A stretch of DNA of 64,000 nt from Salicibibacter cibi (GCF_016495865.1 NZ_CP054706.1:1240001-1304000); one strand, 5' to 3'. Counted from the stretch's first letter, positions 17,218-30,940 are shown. Notes: generated from the letters alone by a model not told the origin. Made by a program: numbers and translations.

Positions 17218-18248
17218 GTGGTTACAATGAACGATTCATTCATTCGGGCAGCAAAAGGGGAGGGAGGCCTCGTAAAACCTGTATGGTATATGAGACAGGC
17301 AGGTCGGTCACAACCGGAGTACCGGGCGTTAAAAGAAAAATATTCGCTATTTGAAATTACCCATGACCCCGAGCTATGCGCGTACGTCACGAGGTTGCCC
17401 GTTGAACAATACGGAAACGATGCTGCCATTCTTTATAAAGACATCATGACACCAATTCCGGCACTTGGGGTTAATGTAGAGATTAAAGCAGGCGTCGGTC
17501 CCGTGATTGAACAACCGGTCCGCACGATGGACGATGTAGAACGCTTGCATCAGCTGGAGCCTGAAGCGCATGTGGATTATGTGCTTGAAACGATCCGTTT
17601 ATTACGGACACAATTGCAAGTTCCGTTAATTACATTCGCGGGCGCTCCGTTTACGTTGGCCAGTTATATGGTCGAGGGGGACCTTCGAAAAATTACGAGC
17701 AAACGAAAACGATGATGTATGGAGATCCAAAGACATGGACATTGCTGATGGATAAACTGGCAGATATGACGATTACTTATACGAAAGCCCAAATCGCGGC
17801 GGGCGCACAGGCGATTCAAATTTTTGATTCCTGGGTTGGCGCATTGAGTGCTCCCGACTATCGTTTTTTTGTTAAGCCGGCGATGGAAAAAATATTTGCT
17901 GCTCTCCGCCCGGAAGGCGTACCACTTATTATGTTCGGGGTAGGCGCGAGGCACTTATTGGCCGAATGGGATGAGCTCCCGCTTGATGTCATCGGACTTG
18001 ACTGGCGAACTTCGGTCACAGAAGCCCGTAGTCAGGGGATTACAAAAGCGTTACAAGGAAACCTTGATCCGGCTGTTTTACACGCACCGTGGGACGTGAT
18101 TGAAAAGAGGGCGAAGCAAATTTTGGATGAAACGAAAGATGACCCGGCCTTTATCTTTAACCTTGGCCACGGGGTCACTCCAAGTGTTCAACCGGAAACC
18201 CTGAAACGATTAACATCCTTTGTGCACGAGTATTCAGCAGGACAGTAG
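17218..18248 (+). pseudogene. hemE: uroporphyrinogen decarboxylase hemE with single-base frameshift
   Basis: Two overlapping frames together make a full-length HemE of about 343 residues. The first encodes the N-terminal half, including [17 protein letters not shown] and [15 protein letters not shown]. It then leaves frame at a run of five G residues (17676-17680) and ends at 17715. The second frame resumes the family sequence with [18 protein letters not shown] and FNLGHGVTP. Adding one G restores [17 protein letters not shown], the expected family sequence. HemE decarboxylates uroporphyrinogen III to coproporphyrinogen III. A sequencing error, a true mutation or slippage could each explain it. 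Start GTG 17218 is preferred for spacing from AAAGGA. Confidence 0.88.
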
Positions 18249-18262
18249 GAGGACAAACAAAG

Positions 18263-19195
18263 ATGGCAAAGAAAGAAATAGGGTTATTAGTGATGGCGTA
18301 TGGCACACCAAGAAACCTTGATGAAGTGGAAGCATACTATACGGATATTCGCCACGGTCGGCCTCCCACGCAAGAAGCGTTGGACGATCTAATCGATCGA
18401 TACAAGGCTATCGGGGGCATTTCGCCCCTCGCGCGCATTACGGACGAACAAATGCGGGCATTAGAAGAGATGCTAAACGAACAATCAACCGACAAATCGT
18501 TCAAAGCTTACCTTGGCCTCAAGCATATCGACCCTTTTATCGAAGATGCCGTTGCGAAAATGAAAGAAGACGGCATCGAAGAAGCGGTCTCGATTGTTTT
18601 GGCGCCCCATTACTCCACATTCAGTGTTAAATCTTATAATGGACGTGCACTCGAGAAGTCTGAAGAGATTGGCGGCCCGACGATCCATGCCGTTGAGAGC
18701 TGGTACATGGAGCCGAAGTTTTTACAGTTTTGGAGCGAGCAACTTAAACAGTTGTTCCAGCGCGTCAATCGGGAAAAATCCGTTGTCATTTTTTCGGCAC
18801 ACAGCTTACCGGAAAAAATCCTCACCGATAATGATCCTTACGTCGATCAACTGAAGGAAACTTCGAGCTTAATTGCTGAAGCTGCAGGCGTGAAAAATTA
18901 TGAAATAGGTTGGCAGAGCGAAGGAAATACCGCCGACAAGTGGCTCGGGCCCGACGTTCAGGATTTAACGCGCACGCTTTATGAGAAACACGGCTATGGC
19001 ACGTTTATCTATTGCCCCGTAGGGTTTGTGGCGGATCATTTGGAAGTGCTGTATGATAACGATATCGAGTGCAAAATCGTTACCGACGACCTAGGTGTTA
19101 ACTACGAGCGCCCTCCGATGCCGAATACGGATCCCATGTTTATCGGGGGCTTAAAGGACGCCATCATTAAACGCTTAAAGCTGGATCAAGCATGA
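18263..19195 (+). CDS. hemH: coproporphyrin III ferrochelatase
   Basis: 310 residues. Ferrochelatase landmarks include [25 protein letters not shown] at the N-terminus, [15 protein letters not shown], the metal-site segment [11 protein letters not shown] and the C-terminal [15 protein letters not shown] and [15 protein letters not shown]. In Firmicutes this enzyme inserts iron into coproporphyrin III in the cytoplasm. It lies 14 bases after hemE with its own AGGAGG, and overlaps hemY by 4 bases. Confidence 0.95.
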   Translation: MAKKEIGLLVMAYGTPRNLDEVEAYYTDIRHGRPPTQEALDDLIDRYKAIGGISPLARITDEQMRALEEMLNEQSTDKSFKAYLGLKHIDPFIEDAVAKMKEDGIEEAVSIVLAPHYSTFSVKSYNGRALEKSEEIGGPTIHAVESWYMEPKFLQFWSEQLKQLFQRVNREKSVVIFSAHSLPEKILTDNDPYVDQLKETSSLIAEAAGVKNYEIGWQSEGNTADKWLGPDVQDLTRTLYEKHGYGTFIYCPVGFVADHLEVLYDNDIECKIVTDDLGVNYERPPMPNTDPMFIGGLKDAIIKRLKLDQA

Positions 19196-20595
19196 AAATC
19201 GCGATTATTGGCGGGGGTATCACTGGACTTTCCGCTTTGCATGAAATAGAAAAACAACGGGCCGAAAGCGGAAAGCAAGTAGAAGTGAACCTTTATGAAA
19301 AGGGGACAGCGCTCGGTGGGAAAATCAGCACGTTGCACCGCGATGGATGTACGATTGAGCGCGGCCCCGACTCTTTCATCATTCGCAAACCGGAAATGAT
19401 GTCCCTCGTCGAAGAATTGGGTTTAAGCGACCAGCTCGTCAAAAATCATACCGGACAGGCCTACATCGCGAGCAACGGATCATTTCATCCCATTCCCGCA
19501 GGATCCGTTATGGGCATCCCTACTAGAGCCGCCCCTTTCCTTCGATCCCCATTGTTAACAAAAAAAGGGAAGATGCGTGCAGTTGCCGATTTATGGTTAC
19601 CCGCAAAAAAAAAAGAAGACACGGATGAATCGCTAGGCCTCTTTTTTCGAAGGCGTTTTGGAGATGAGTTGGTCGACCGTTTGTTGGAACCTTTGTTATC
19701 GGGATTGTACGCAGGTGAATTAAATGAGTTGAGTTTGGAATCGACGTTCCCCCAATTTCGGCAAATGGGGGACAAGCATCGAAGCCTTATGCTAGCCTCC
19801 CGTTCCATGGCGAAAAAACGGCAGCAGTCGGCAGGGACCGCTCAAAAAACCGGGCTTTTCCGTACCGTAAAAGGTGGCTTATCAGTCATTGTCGATGAGA
19901 TGGAGAAAGCAGCGTCTGAAGGAACGATTCATAAAGAAAAACAATTACAAGAGATCATTCCGGGAGAAGAAAAAGGGTACGCCCTTCATTTTGCGGACGG
20001 CACAAAAACAGAGGCAGATGAGGTAATCCTCACCACTCCGCATCAAACGGCAGCCAACGTATTGCCGTCGCTATCCGTGGGCGAAGAGATGAAAGCGTTG
20101 CCCGGTGCATCGGTTGCCACCGTAGCGATTGCTTTCCCTGCCTCGTCTCTCCCGGAAACGGTGAAGGGAACCGGCTTCCTCATCCCTAAAGGAGAAGGGG
20201 ACAGTGGGATTCTAAAAGCGGTAACGCTCGTGCATCATAAATGGCCGCAGTTGGTGCCGGACGGAAAAGTCCTTCTGCGTTGTTTCGTCGGACGTCCGGG
20301 GAACGATGCGATCGTTCGTGATCCGGATGAAACTATCGTTGCGCAAACATTAAACGAGCTGCGAAAATTTCTGGACATACGTGGAGAGCCATTGTTTACA
20401 GATGTCAGCCGCTGGAAGAGTGCCATGCCTAAATATACGGTCGGTCACCAATCGAGGGTGGCCGCTTGGGAATCGGCGCTTGCCGATGAATACCCGGGTG
20501 TTCACATAGCCGGAACATTTTACCGGGGGGTCGGACTGCCGGATTGTGTGCGTCAAGGCCAGGATGTCGCCATTCACGTATTGTCCCGGAAGTAA
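19192..20595 (+). CDS. hemY: coproporphyrinogen III oxidase (HemY/CgoX)
   Basis: 467 residues with an N-terminal FAD-binding Rossmann motif [18 protein letters not shown], followed by [13 protein letters not shown] and ERGPDSFI, and a C-terminal FAD-binding segment [22 protein letters not shown]. This oxygen-dependent flavoenzyme oxidises coproporphyrinogen III to coproporphyrin III for HemH, at the membrane. ATG overlaps the hemH TGA (ATGA), so the two are translationally coupled. A terminator follows at 20643. Confidence 0.95.
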   Translation: MKIAIIGGGITGLSALHEIEKQRAESGKQVEVNLYEKGTALGGKISTLHRDGCTIERGPDSFIIRKPEMMSLVEELGLSDQLVKNHTGQAYIASNGSFHPIPAGSVMGIPTRAAPFLRSPLLTKKGKMRAVADLWLPAKKKEDTDESLGLFFRRRFGDELVDRLLEPLLSGLYAGELNELSLESTFPQFRQMGDKHRSLMLASRSMAKKRQQSAGTAQKTGLFRTVKGGLSVIVDEMEKAASEGTIHKEKQLQEIIPGEEKGYALHFADGTKTEADEVILTTPHQTAANVLPSLSVGEEMKALPGASVATVAIAFPASSLPETVKGTGFLIPKGEGDSGILKAVTLVHHKWPQLVPDGKVLLRCFVGRPGNDAIVRDPDETIVAQTLNELRKFLDIRGEPLFTDVSRWKSAMPKYTVGHQSRVAAWESALADEYPGVHIAGTFYRGVGLPDCVRQGQDVAIHVLSRK

Positions 20596-20642
20596 GCGAA
20601 AGACATGCATCTGACCTGTTTTTTGATGTCTGGATTTCCCAT

Positions 20643-20673
20643 GCGCTTGTCGGAGAAGACGAGTGCTTTTTTT
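20643..20673 (+). terminator. terminator of hemEHY
   Basis: Stem GCGCTTGTC (20643-20651) / GACGAGTGC (20658-20666) with two G-U pairs, loop GGAGAA, followed by seven T residues. Confidence 0.85.
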
Positions 20674-20684
20674 CTTGTTTTTGA

Positions 20685-22040
<1,356 letters not shown>

Positions 22041-22050
22041 GGGAGTTTTG

Positions 22051-22521
22051 ATGACGGAAAACATGGATCATTTTTTCCTAGTTCGAGAAGATATGTTAAC
22101 CGAAGCGATGCAAAAAACGCTCGAAGCCAAACGCTTGCTCGAAAACGAACCATCGACAACGATCGGCGATGCCGTCCAAAAAGTCGGTCTCAGCCGTAGC
22201 GCTTTCTATAAATATCGGGATGCTATTCTTCCGTTTCACACGATGAGCCAGGCGAAAATCATTACCCTCTCTATTCTGTTAACGGATAAGTCCGGTGCTT
22301 TGTCCGAGTTGTTAGGGGTTGTTGCAGAGACACAGTCGAATGTACTTACGATTAATCAAACCATTCCTTTGCAAGGGCGTGCCAATGTAACGCTTACGGT
22401 AGACACGACGATGTTAAATATTGAAGTCAAAAGTCTGATGCAACGAATTAAAGAAATGCTAGCCGTTGAAAAAGTCGAATTGGTCGGATCCGGTACCGGA
22501 TCCGCAAATAAAGATAAGTGA
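22051..22521 (+). CDS. pheB: ACT-domain protein PheB
   Basis: 156 residues starting at ATG 22051, 10 bases after the obg stop and behind GGGGAG. A helix-turn-helix-like N-terminal segment (TIGDAVQKVGLSRSAFYKYRDAILPF) is followed by an ACT domain (KIITLSILLTDKSGALSELLGVVAE). ACT domains bind amino acids, and the place before pheA suggests aromatic amino-acid sensing. The biochemical role is not established. Confidence 0.92.
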   Translation: MTENMDHFFLVREDMLTEAMQKTLEAKRLLENEPSTTIGDAVQKVGLSRSAFYKYRDAILPFHTMSQAKIITLSILLTDKSGALSELLGVVAETQSNVLTINQTIPLQGRANVTLTVDTTMLNIEVKSLMQRIKEMLAVEKVELVGSGTGSANKDK

Positions 22522-22543
22522 TGGAGAAAGAGTGAGGAATCAT

Positions 22544-23425
22544 ATGGAAACAATTGCATATTTAGGGCCTGAAGGAACGTTCAGTGAATTAGCGGCAACT
22601 GCCTTTACAAAATCCGCTGAACGCTTTCCATACAGAGATATTCCGAGTTGCTTGCAGGCACTCGCAAAAAAAGAAGTAGATGGCGCGGCCGTCCCATTGG
22701 AAAATACGATTGAAGGATCGGTAAATATCACACTTGACCATCTCGTGCACAAGCATGACCTCCCGATTGTCGGCGAGTTGGCAATTCCGATTGCCCAGCA
22801 CTTGCTCGTGCATCCTAAAAATGCCGATCAATGCATGGAGACTGTGTATTCGCATCCTCACGCCCTTGCACAATGCCACGACTTTCTGTCAAAACATTTG
22901 GCAGATGCTGAATGGATGCACGCGTCGTCAACAGCTAAAGCCGCTCAAGAGATCTCCGAAGATTCGGGCTTGAAGCGGGCGGTAATTGCTAATCGATTGG
23001 CTGCGAAAAAATACGGACTGACCGTAGCTGCCGAGAACATTCATGACTTTGCCAATAACCACACCCGTTTTGTGCTTCTTTCCACGAGAAATGTACAGGA
23101 AGATACATTAAGGGAGATGCGACCGCATGTGAATAAAAAAACAACCATCGTCGTAACACTTCCCTCGGATTATTCCGGAGCGCTTCATCAAGTATTATCC
23201 GCATTTGCGTGGCGTAAACTCAACCTTTCGAAGATCGAGTCAAGACCGATGAAAACAGGGATCGGGCATTATTTTTTTATTATTGATATTGACCATGAAT
23301 ACGACGATGTGTTGGTCCCCGGGGCGCTTGAAGAAATCAAGGCTATTGGCTGTGGAGCGCGGTTACTCGGTTCGTACCCATCGGCCGTCATTCATGAAGA
23401 AAATGAAATGGAATCAACAGTTTAA
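22544..23425 (+). CDS. pheA: prephenate dehydratase
   Basis: 293 residues from ATG 22544. The catalytic domain begins IAYLGPEGTFSELAA and includes VPLENTIEGSVNITLDHL and NNHTRFVLLS, whose Thr-Arg-Phe is the family's catalytic motif. A C-terminal ACT domain (VVTLPSDYSGALHQVLSAFAW, KIESRPMKTG) gives phenylalanine feedback. It converts prephenate to phenylpyruvate. It is the last gene of obg-pheB-pheA, as in B. subtilis. The nad genes that follow pheA in B. subtilis are absent here. Confidence 0.95.
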   Translation: METIAYLGPEGTFSELAATAFTKSAERFPYRDIPSCLQALAKKEVDGAAVPLENTIEGSVNITLDHLVHKHDLPIVGELAIPIAQHLLVHPKNADQCMETVYSHPHALAQCHDFLSKHLADAEWMHASSTAKAAQEISEDSGLKRAVIANRLAAKKYGLTVAAENIHDFANNHTRFVLLSTRNVQEDTLREMRPHVNKKTTIVVTLPSDYSGALHQVLSAFAWRKLNLSKIESRPMKTGIGHYFFIIDIDHEYDDVLVPGALEEIKAIGCGARLLGSYPSAVIHEENEMESTV

Positions 23426-23431
23426 ATGAAC

Positions 23432-23470
23432 AGCGGAGGAATGCCTGTATGCGGCGCCTCCGCTTTTTTT
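23432..23470 (+). terminator. terminator of obg-pheB-pheA
   Basis: Perfect stem AGCGGAGG (23432-23439) / CCTCCGCT (23457-23464) followed by seven T residues. Confidence 0.88.
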
Positions 23471-23587
23471 CGGCATGCGCTTATGAATACTCGCCTTCTT
23501 CCTCGCATATTGTTGTATTGGATGCAGTACGGTTACGGAAGCGAAAGAAGCTAATCACATGAACACGTGAATTGGAGGGAAAGAAAC

Positions 23588-24748
23588 GTGAAAATCCACA
23601 TTGTTCAGAAGGGCGATACATTATGGAATCTTGCCCAGAAATATGATGTCGACTTTGAAAAGCTAAAAGGAGCGAATACACAGCTTGCAAATCCCGAAAT
23701 GATCATGCCTGGCATGAAACTCAAAATTCCTGGAAAAACAGTGCCGGCAAAAAAGGAAACGGAAACGAAAGAAGTTAAGGAAAAGCAAATGCCAAAGGCA
23801 GAACAAATGGAAAAACCTGCACCGGAAACACCAAAAGCGCCAAAAGCCCCAACACCTCCAAAGCCAAAGGAACCCGTGTACAAAAAGCCACAAGTACCGA
23901 AAAAAGAAGAACCTGCGCCCGCCAAACCGAAAGCCCAACCAAAACCTGCAGTCAAGCCACCGCCTAAGCAAATGCCGGTGATGCAAGTGCCAAAAAAACA
24001 ACCGAAATCTGAAAAGGACAAAGAGAAGGAGGGAATGCCGCCGAAATTCCAAAAACCAACCTTACAAAAATATGAAGAGAAAAAAGAAATGCCCGAACAA
24101 GAGAAGCCAAAAAAACCACAGGAAAACACAGCAGACAAAGAAAAGGTGGCATTACCTCCAAAATTCCAAAAGCCTGTTTCTCAAAAAAATGAAGAAAAAA
24201 AGGAATCGGCACCAAAAACAGAGGAAACGGTGTATAAGAAACAGCCAATGGAAAAGCCTAAAATAAAAGAGCAACCGTGTAAAACGTGTGGACAACCGAC
24301 CGGGATGTACGCACAGGCTTCCCAACAGCCGCCAATGCCGCCTCCATATGGAGTCCAACAGATCCCGCCGCATCTAATGCAATATTGTTTTGTCCCGGTT
24401 CAACAGCAAGGCTACCCGGCCGTGCCGTATTCACAATATGAGCATCCCGGCGGCTACAAACAGCAGCCGGAATTTCAAGAAGGATATGATCAATATTACC
24501 ATGCATATGGCTATGGGAATGGGAATTATGGGAAAAACGGTTTAGAGCCGGGATACGGGACTGAATCACATGCTATGGCCCCGTACCGTTATACAATGCC
24601 GGCGCCACCCCCGTTGCCCGTTCATCCATATGAGCAAGGGTATGGATACTATCCGCCTGTTGTCCCCTATTACGAACCAGTATATTATCCGTATGATCCG
24701 AGACAATATGAGGGGCCGCGGGCTGAAGAAAATGAGGAGAACGAATAA
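23588..24748 (+). CDS. safA: spore coat morphogenetic protein SafA
   Basis: 386 residues from GTG 23588 with GGAGGG upstream. The N-terminal LysM domain (residues 1-48: KIHIVQKGDTLWNLAQKYDV ending MKLKIPGK) binds peptidoglycan and directs coat assembly. A low-complexity Lys/Pro/Glu region (about 55-220) contains a repeated PPKFQKP...QK.EEKKE unit. The C-terminal part is Tyr/Pro/Gly/Gln-rich, typical of coat proteins. A CKTCGQPTGMY segment sits between them. In B. subtilis SafA organises the inner coat with SpoVID and precedes coxA, as here. Confidence 0.88.
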   Translation: MKIHIVQKGDTLWNLAQKYDVDFEKLKGANTQLANPEMIMPGMKLKIPGKTVPAKKETETKEVKEKQMPKAEQMEKPAPETPKAPKAPTPPKPKEPVYKKPQVPKKEEPAPAKPKAQPKPAVKPPPKQMPVMQVPKKQPKSEKDKEKEGMPPKFQKPTLQKYEEKKEMPEQEKPKKPQENTADKEKVALPPKFQKPVSQKNEEKKESAPKTEETVYKKQPMEKPKIKEQPCKTCGQPTGMYAQASQQPPMPPPYGVQQIPPHLMQYCFVPVQQQGYPAVPYSQYEHPGGYKQQPEFQEGYDQYYHAYGYGNGNYGKNGLEPGYGTESHAMAPYRYTMPAPPPLPVHPYEQGYGYYPPVVPYYEPVYYPYDPRQYEGPRAEENEENE

Positions 24749-24829
24749 TTTGGCCGGTCTTCCTTCAACTGACAGGAGTAATCCCCCTTTTTTCTTCACA
24801 ACTTAAAGCGTGAAGGGGGGCTATAATTT

Positions 24830-25507
24830 ATGAAGAAGATGGCACTTTCACTGGCCGCTTTTTCGGTAATTACAGCAGGGGTAGCGGGCTGTGGAACTGC
24901 AGACGATAATGCCGCTGGTCCTGGGAATAATACCGGAGTGAATCATGTGGGGAATCAAACCGAGCAACAAGATGCAGGTTATGCTGGCTGGGATCGAACG
25001 GATCGTGGTGATCGCGGAGAAGGCCCGATCACGGATATGTTTACCGTAGATGATCGACAGGGGCAACAGCAACAAGGCCAAGGTATGGGGCAAGGCACTG
25101 GTACCGACGGTCAAAACCAAACCATGGATCGTCCGGGCGGAACGATGAACCACAACAATAACGGCGGAAATGGAGAACAGGACGAAATCCAGGAAATGAT
25201 CTCGGAGATGGATAATATAGAGAACAGTCATGTGGTTGTTGATGATGACCACGTTCTTGTAGGGGTCAGAACGTCTGGTAATGATGGCGATGAAACTGTA
25301 GATAACATCCGTGAAGATTTGGAAGATGAAACCGATAAAGAGGTATACGTCTCAGACGATGAGGATATTTATGACGATATCCGCGGAGTCGAAAATGACT
25401 TGGCTGAAGGTACCGGCGAAGCTTTGGATGAGACTGGCGCAACCATTGAAGGGATTATTGAAGACTTGAGCGATGCCGCACAACGTCCGTTTGAGCAGAG
25501 CCGATAA
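24830..25507 (+). CDS. coxA: YhcN/YlaJ-type sporulation lipoprotein CoxA
   Basis: 225 residues. Lipoprotein signal MKKMALSLAAFSVITAGVAGC with lipobox VAGC. A Gly/Asn/Gln-rich spacer is followed by a YhcN/YlaJ domain (DNIENSHVVVDDDHVLVGV, DKEVYVSDDEDIYDDIRGV), very acidic. In B. subtilis CoxA is a cortex-associated spore protein encoded directly downstream of safA. It has its own AAGGGGGG ribosome site and a strong terminator at 25513. Confidence 0.88.
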   Translation: MKKMALSLAAFSVITAGVAGCGTADDNAAGPGNNTGVNHVGNQTEQQDAGYAGWDRTDRGDRGEGPITDMFTVDDRQGQQQQGQGMGQGTGTDGQNQTMDRPGGTMNHNNNGGNGEQDEIQEMISEMDNIENSHVVVDDDHVLVGVRTSGNDGDETVDNIREDLEDETDKEVYVSDDEDIYDDIRGVENDLAEGTGEALDETGATIEGIIEDLSDAAQRPFEQSR

Positions 25508-25512
25508 CGAAC

Positions 25513-25541
25513 AAAAAAGAGGCCGAAAGGGCCTCTTTTTT
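25513..25541 (+). terminator. terminator of coxA
   Basis: Perfect 12 bp stem AAAAAAGAGGCC / GGCCTCTTTTTT with loop GAAAG; the T-run is part of the stem, so it may act on both strands. Confidence 0.88.
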
Positions 25542-25601
25542 GGCAGATAAGAAAGTGCAACGAAGGCTTCCACCATGAAGGCTTGGCGAAAGTCCAGCCA
25601 T
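25542..25601 (+). repeat. R1 repeat, shortened copy d
   Basis: Begins GGCAGATAAGAAAGT like R1 hairpin 1, lacks the middle, and ends with a diverged GAAGGCTT...AAGGCTTGGCGAAAG version of hairpin 2. It lies between coxA and yebC and appears to be a decayed copy. Confidence 0.6.
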
Positions 25602-25683
25602 GTCAACGGGGGAAATCAATCGATGCCCCTGGAGTATAACCTCCGTACATGATATATTGAAGAACGGAGGAGGTTTTGATCAA

Positions 25684-26412
25684 ATGGCAGGCCATTCCAA
25701 ATGGAATAATATAAAACGAAGGAAAGAAGCACAGGATACAAAACGTGCGAAAATCTTCACAAAAATGTCCAAAGAAATTTTTGCGGCTGTTCGGGCGCAA
25801 GGGGATGATCCCGCGACTAATCTTCGATTGCGGACTGCGGTACAAAAAGCAAAAAACGCCAACGTTCCTATAAACAATATTGACCGAACGATCAAAAGAG
25901 CAAGCGGTGACAGCGGAAATGTACAATATGAACAAATCAGTTATGAAGGGTATGGACCTGGAGGTGTCGCGGTTTTTGTGAAAACCTTAACGGATAATCG
26001 CAATCGCACAGTCGCGGATATCCGTCATGCTTTTTCCAGAAACGGCGGCAATCTCGGGGAAGATGGTTGTGTTTCTTTTTTATTTGCCGAAAAGGGACTG
26101 ATTTTGCTTAAAAGCGAAGAATTTGATGAAGACACAGTCATGCTTGAAGCGATTGAAGCAGGCGCTGAGGATATGGAAACGGAAGATGGGCATTATTTGA
26201 TCTGGACAGATGACAAGGAGCTGGAACAAGTCAGGGAAGCACTTGCGAATAACGGCTACCCAATCGATACCGCCGAGCAAACCATGATCCCGAACACCAC
26301 TTCAGCGCTTGAAGGAGAAGACGCAAAAAAAATGGAAGCTTTGATCGATATGCTTGAAGACAATGATGATGTACAAGATGTCTATCACAATGGGGAGTTC
26401 CGGGAAGGGTAA
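25684..26412 (+). CDS. yebC: YebC/PmpR-family protein
   Basis: 242 residues from ATG 25684 behind AGGAGG. The N-terminus MAGHSKWNNIKRRKEAQDTK is diagnostic, followed by EIFAAVRAQGDDP, RNGGNLGEDGCVSFLF and DDVQDVYHN at the C-terminus. Members were described as transcription regulators, and more recently as factors relieving ribosome stalling at proline stretches. It lies between coxA and ruvA like B. subtilis yrbC; bofC and csbX, found between them in B. subtilis, are missing. Confidence 0.94.
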   Translation: MAGHSKWNNIKRRKEAQDTKRAKIFTKMSKEIFAAVRAQGDDPATNLRLRTAVQKAKNANVPINNIDRTIKRASGDSGNVQYEQISYEGYGPGGVAVFVKTLTDNRNRTVADIRHAFSRNGGNLGEDGCVSFLFAEKGLILLKSEEFDEDTVMLEAIEAGAEDMETEDGHYLIWTDDKELEQVREALANNGYPIDTAEQTMIPNTTSALEGEDAKKMEALIDMLEDNDDVQDVYHNGEFREG

Positions 26413-26547
26413 GTTACGTAAGCATGGTGCCTGATGAACCAATCGAAACGGTCGCCATGAGGTGCCACGGTGCCCGAACCGATCCCGCCGCTTGAGCCGT
26501 ATATGTTAAAATGGGAGTAAGTTTTCACTGGAAATGAGGGGACATCT

Positions 26548-27150
26548 TTGATTGAACGGTTAAGGGGACAAGTCGTCTTTCGCGATCATGAATCGATCAC
26601 GCTTGATGTTAACGGGGTTGGGTATTTAATTTATTGTGCAAATCCATTTGCATATGACATAAACGATGAAAAAGAAAGGCACATTTATACGTATCAGCAC
26701 GTACGCGAGGATGCCATCCGTTTATACGGTTTTTCCACCCGGGAAGAGCGGGTGCTTTTTAGCAAACTTTTGCAAGTGTCGGGCATCGGCCCCAAAGGCG
26801 GGCTCGCCATATTGGCTGAAGGGAATGCAGCGCTTGTCGTGCAGGCGATTGAAGAAGAGAATGAAGCAATGCTCGTCAAATTCCCGGGCATAGGAAAAAA
26901 AACGGCGCGGCAAATGATTCTGGACCTTAAAGGAACGCTTGATGTTACGGTGTCGAATGAATCAGAAGCTGTTCACGCGCAAACGGTGATGCCGATGCAA
27001 TCCGGAGCATTGCAGGAAGCGATGGAAGCGCTTCGTGCCCTCGGGTACGGGGAAAAAGAAATCAAAAAATGCGAGAAAGCTTTGCAGCATGAAGAACTTG
27101 AAGCAGATGAATATGTCAGACGTTCGCTCCGCCTCATGGTTGAGCGTTAA
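26548..27150 (+). CDS. ruvA: Holliday junction branch migration subunit RuvA
   Basis: 200 residues. N-terminal OB domain (MIERLRGQVVFRDHESITL), two helix-hairpin-helix motifs (LLQVSGIGPKGGLAIL and LVKFPGIGKKTARQMILDL) and the C-terminal RuvB-binding domain (EAMEALRALGYGEKEIKKCEKAL). Translation starts at TTG 26548 after GAGGGG. Tetramers of RuvA hold the junction while RuvB pumps DNA. It lies 12 bases upstream of ruvB. Confidence 0.96.
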   Translation: MIERLRGQVVFRDHESITLDVNGVGYLIYCANPFAYDINDEKERHIYTYQHVREDAIRLYGFSTREERVLFSKLLQVSGIGPKGGLAILAEGNAALVVQAIEEENEAMLVKFPGIGKKTARQMILDLKGTLDVTVSNESEAVHAQTVMPMQSGALQEAMEALRALGYGEKEIKKCEKALQHEELEADEYVRRSLRLMVER

Positions 27151-27162
27151 AGGAGGGATCGC

Positions 27163-28176
27163 ATGGATGAGCGGTTAATCTCCCAAGAGCGTTTGGGGGA
27201 TGAGGAAGAAGGACGGGAAGAAAGTATACGCCCTCTGTCGCTGGATCGTTATATTGGCCAGGAACAGGTGAAGCGTAATTTGCAAGTTTTTATCGAAGCC
27301 GCCAAAATGAGAGAAGAAAGCCTTGACCATGTGTTATTATACGGTCCCCCCGGCTTAGGGAAGACGACACTCGCAATGATTATCGCCCATGAAATGAATG
27401 TCCATTTGCGAACAACTTCCGGTCCGGCGATTGAACGTCCCGGCGACCTGGCCACCATTTTGACGACATTGGAGCCGGGGGATGTTTTATTCATCGATGA
27501 GGTTCACCGCTTGCAACGTCCGGTCGAGGAAGTGCTGTATCCCGCCATGGAAGATTTTTCCATCGACATTGTTATCGGGCAAGGATCCGGGGCAAAATCT
27601 GTTCGTCTGGACTTGCCGCCGTTTACACTTGTCGGTGCGACGACGCGTGCAGGGCTTTTGAGCGCACCGTTACGGGATCGGTTTGGCGTCATGAGCCGCT
27701 TGGAATTTTACAAGCTTGAAGAGTTGGCGAGTATTATCCTACGCACGAGTGAACTGCTAGGGATCGGTTTGGAGCAAGATGCCGCTGATGAAATTGCAAG
27801 GCGGGCACGGGGGACCCCGCGTATCGCCAATCGGCTTTTGCGTCGTGTACGGGATTTTGCGCAAGTCAATCGGGCGGAAACGATCACTGTGCAAGAAGCG
27901 GAATCGGCTTTGGGCCACCTTGAAGTGGATCGTCTCGGGCTTGACCAAATCGACCACCGGCTTTTGAAAATGCTCGTGGATAAGTTCGCGGGCGGTCCGG
28001 TCGGCATTGATACGATGGCGGCGGTCGTTGGGGAAGAAGCAGAGACAATTGAAGATGTATATGAGCCTTATCTTTTGCAGATCGGTTTTTTGCAAAGAAC
28101 CCCGCGCGGGCGGGTTGTCGCCCCGTCAGCGTATGAGCATTTCGGCTGGGCGGAGAAGGGCAAGTCCAATGGCTGA
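27163..28176 (+). CDS. ruvB: Holliday junction helicase RuvB
   Basis: 337 residues. AAA+ ATPase with Walker [13 protein letters not shown], Walker [10 protein letters not shown], sensor [18 protein letters not shown] with the arginine finger, and a C-terminal winged-helix domain ([27 protein letters not shown]). AAAGGAGG precedes the ATG. Its last 8 bases overlap the DUF2905 gene. Confidence 0.97.
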   Translation: MDERLISQERLGDEEEGREESIRPLSLDRYIGQEQVKRNLQVFIEAAKMREESLDHVLLYGPPGLGKTTLAMIIAHEMNVHLRTTSGPAIERPGDLATILTTLEPGDVLFIDEVHRLQRPVEEVLYPAMEDFSIDIVIGQGSGAKSVRLDLPPFTLVGATTRAGLLSAPLRDRFGVMSRLEFYKLEELASIILRTSELLGIGLEQDAADEIARRARGTPRIANRLLRRVRDFAQVNRAETITVQEAESALGHLEVDRLGLDQIDHRLLKMLVDKFAGGPVGIDTMAAVVGEEAETIEDVYEPYLLQIGFLQRTPRGRVVAPSAYEHFGWAEKGKSNG

Positions 28177-28387
28177 CATACCACGATGGCTCATTATTAT
28201 CGGCATTGTGCTAATCGCGGTCGGTTTGCTCTGGCAAGTGGGCGGTCGGTTTTTGCCGATCGGTCGTTTGCCGGGCGACTTTTTGTTCAAAGGTGAAAAT
28301 ACGACCGTGTACATTCCGATCATGACGAGCATTATAATAAGCGTTGTGCTTTCCCTTATTTTTCTTATCATTGGAAGGTTTAGATAA
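28169..28387 (+). CDS. DUF2905 small membrane protein
   Basis: 72 residues with two helices ([20 protein letters not shown] and [19 protein letters not shown]) joined by the conserved [21 protein letters not shown] loop of DUF2905. Function unknown. It overlaps the end of ruvB by 8 bases and sits 3 bases before queA, so it is part of the ruvAB-queA-tgt operon. Confidence 0.85.
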   Translation: MADIPRWLIIIGIVLIAVGLLWQVGGRFLPIGRLPGDFLFKGENTTVYIPIMTSIIISVVLSLIFLIIGRFR

Positions 28388-28390
28388 AAG

Positions 28391-30576
<2,186 letters not shown>

Positions 30577-30664
30577 GGCTGTTACTGCTTCTTTTGGCAA
30601 GCATGCTTCATTTTTGTACAGGTTGAAGCTTCATGAAAGAAAATGAGAAGGGAGTGTATCCAAC

Positions 30665-30919
30665 ATGGAAGCGATTATTATGTTAGTATTGATGTTTGCG
30701 ATTGTTTATTTCCTACTTATTCGCCCGCAGCAAAAGCGGCAAAAGCAGATTCGGGAAATGCATTCAAACTTGCAAAAAGGTGATGATGTGATCACGATCG
30801 GTGGGTTGCACGGCAAGATTGACGCAATTGACGAAGACAAACTCGTTTTGCTCGTGGATGAAAACCGCAAACTTACGTATGACCGTTCAGCGGTAAGGGA
30901 AGTTGTCAACCAGAATTAG
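30665..30919 (+). CDS. yajC: preprotein translocase accessory subunit YajC
   Basis: 84 residues: one N-terminal membrane helix (IIMLVLMFAIVYFLLIRPQQKRQKQ) and a conserved cytoplasmic tail (NLQKGDDVITIGGLHGKI, DRSAVREVV). YajC associates with SecD and SecF, which are encoded 4 kb downstream, to support Sec-dependent export. Confidence 0.95.
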   Translation: MEAIIMLVLMFAIVYFLLIRPQQKRQKQIREMHSNLQKGDDVITIGGLHGKIDAIDEDKLVLLVDENRKLTYDRSAVREVVNQN

Positions 30920-30940
30920 CATGATTTTAAAAAGAACAAA

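Noticed and set aside
23605..24138. 177-codon and other long antisense frames over safA
   Set aside because: They arise from the low-complexity Lys/Pro codons of safA read in reverse, giving Phe/Gly-rich sequence.
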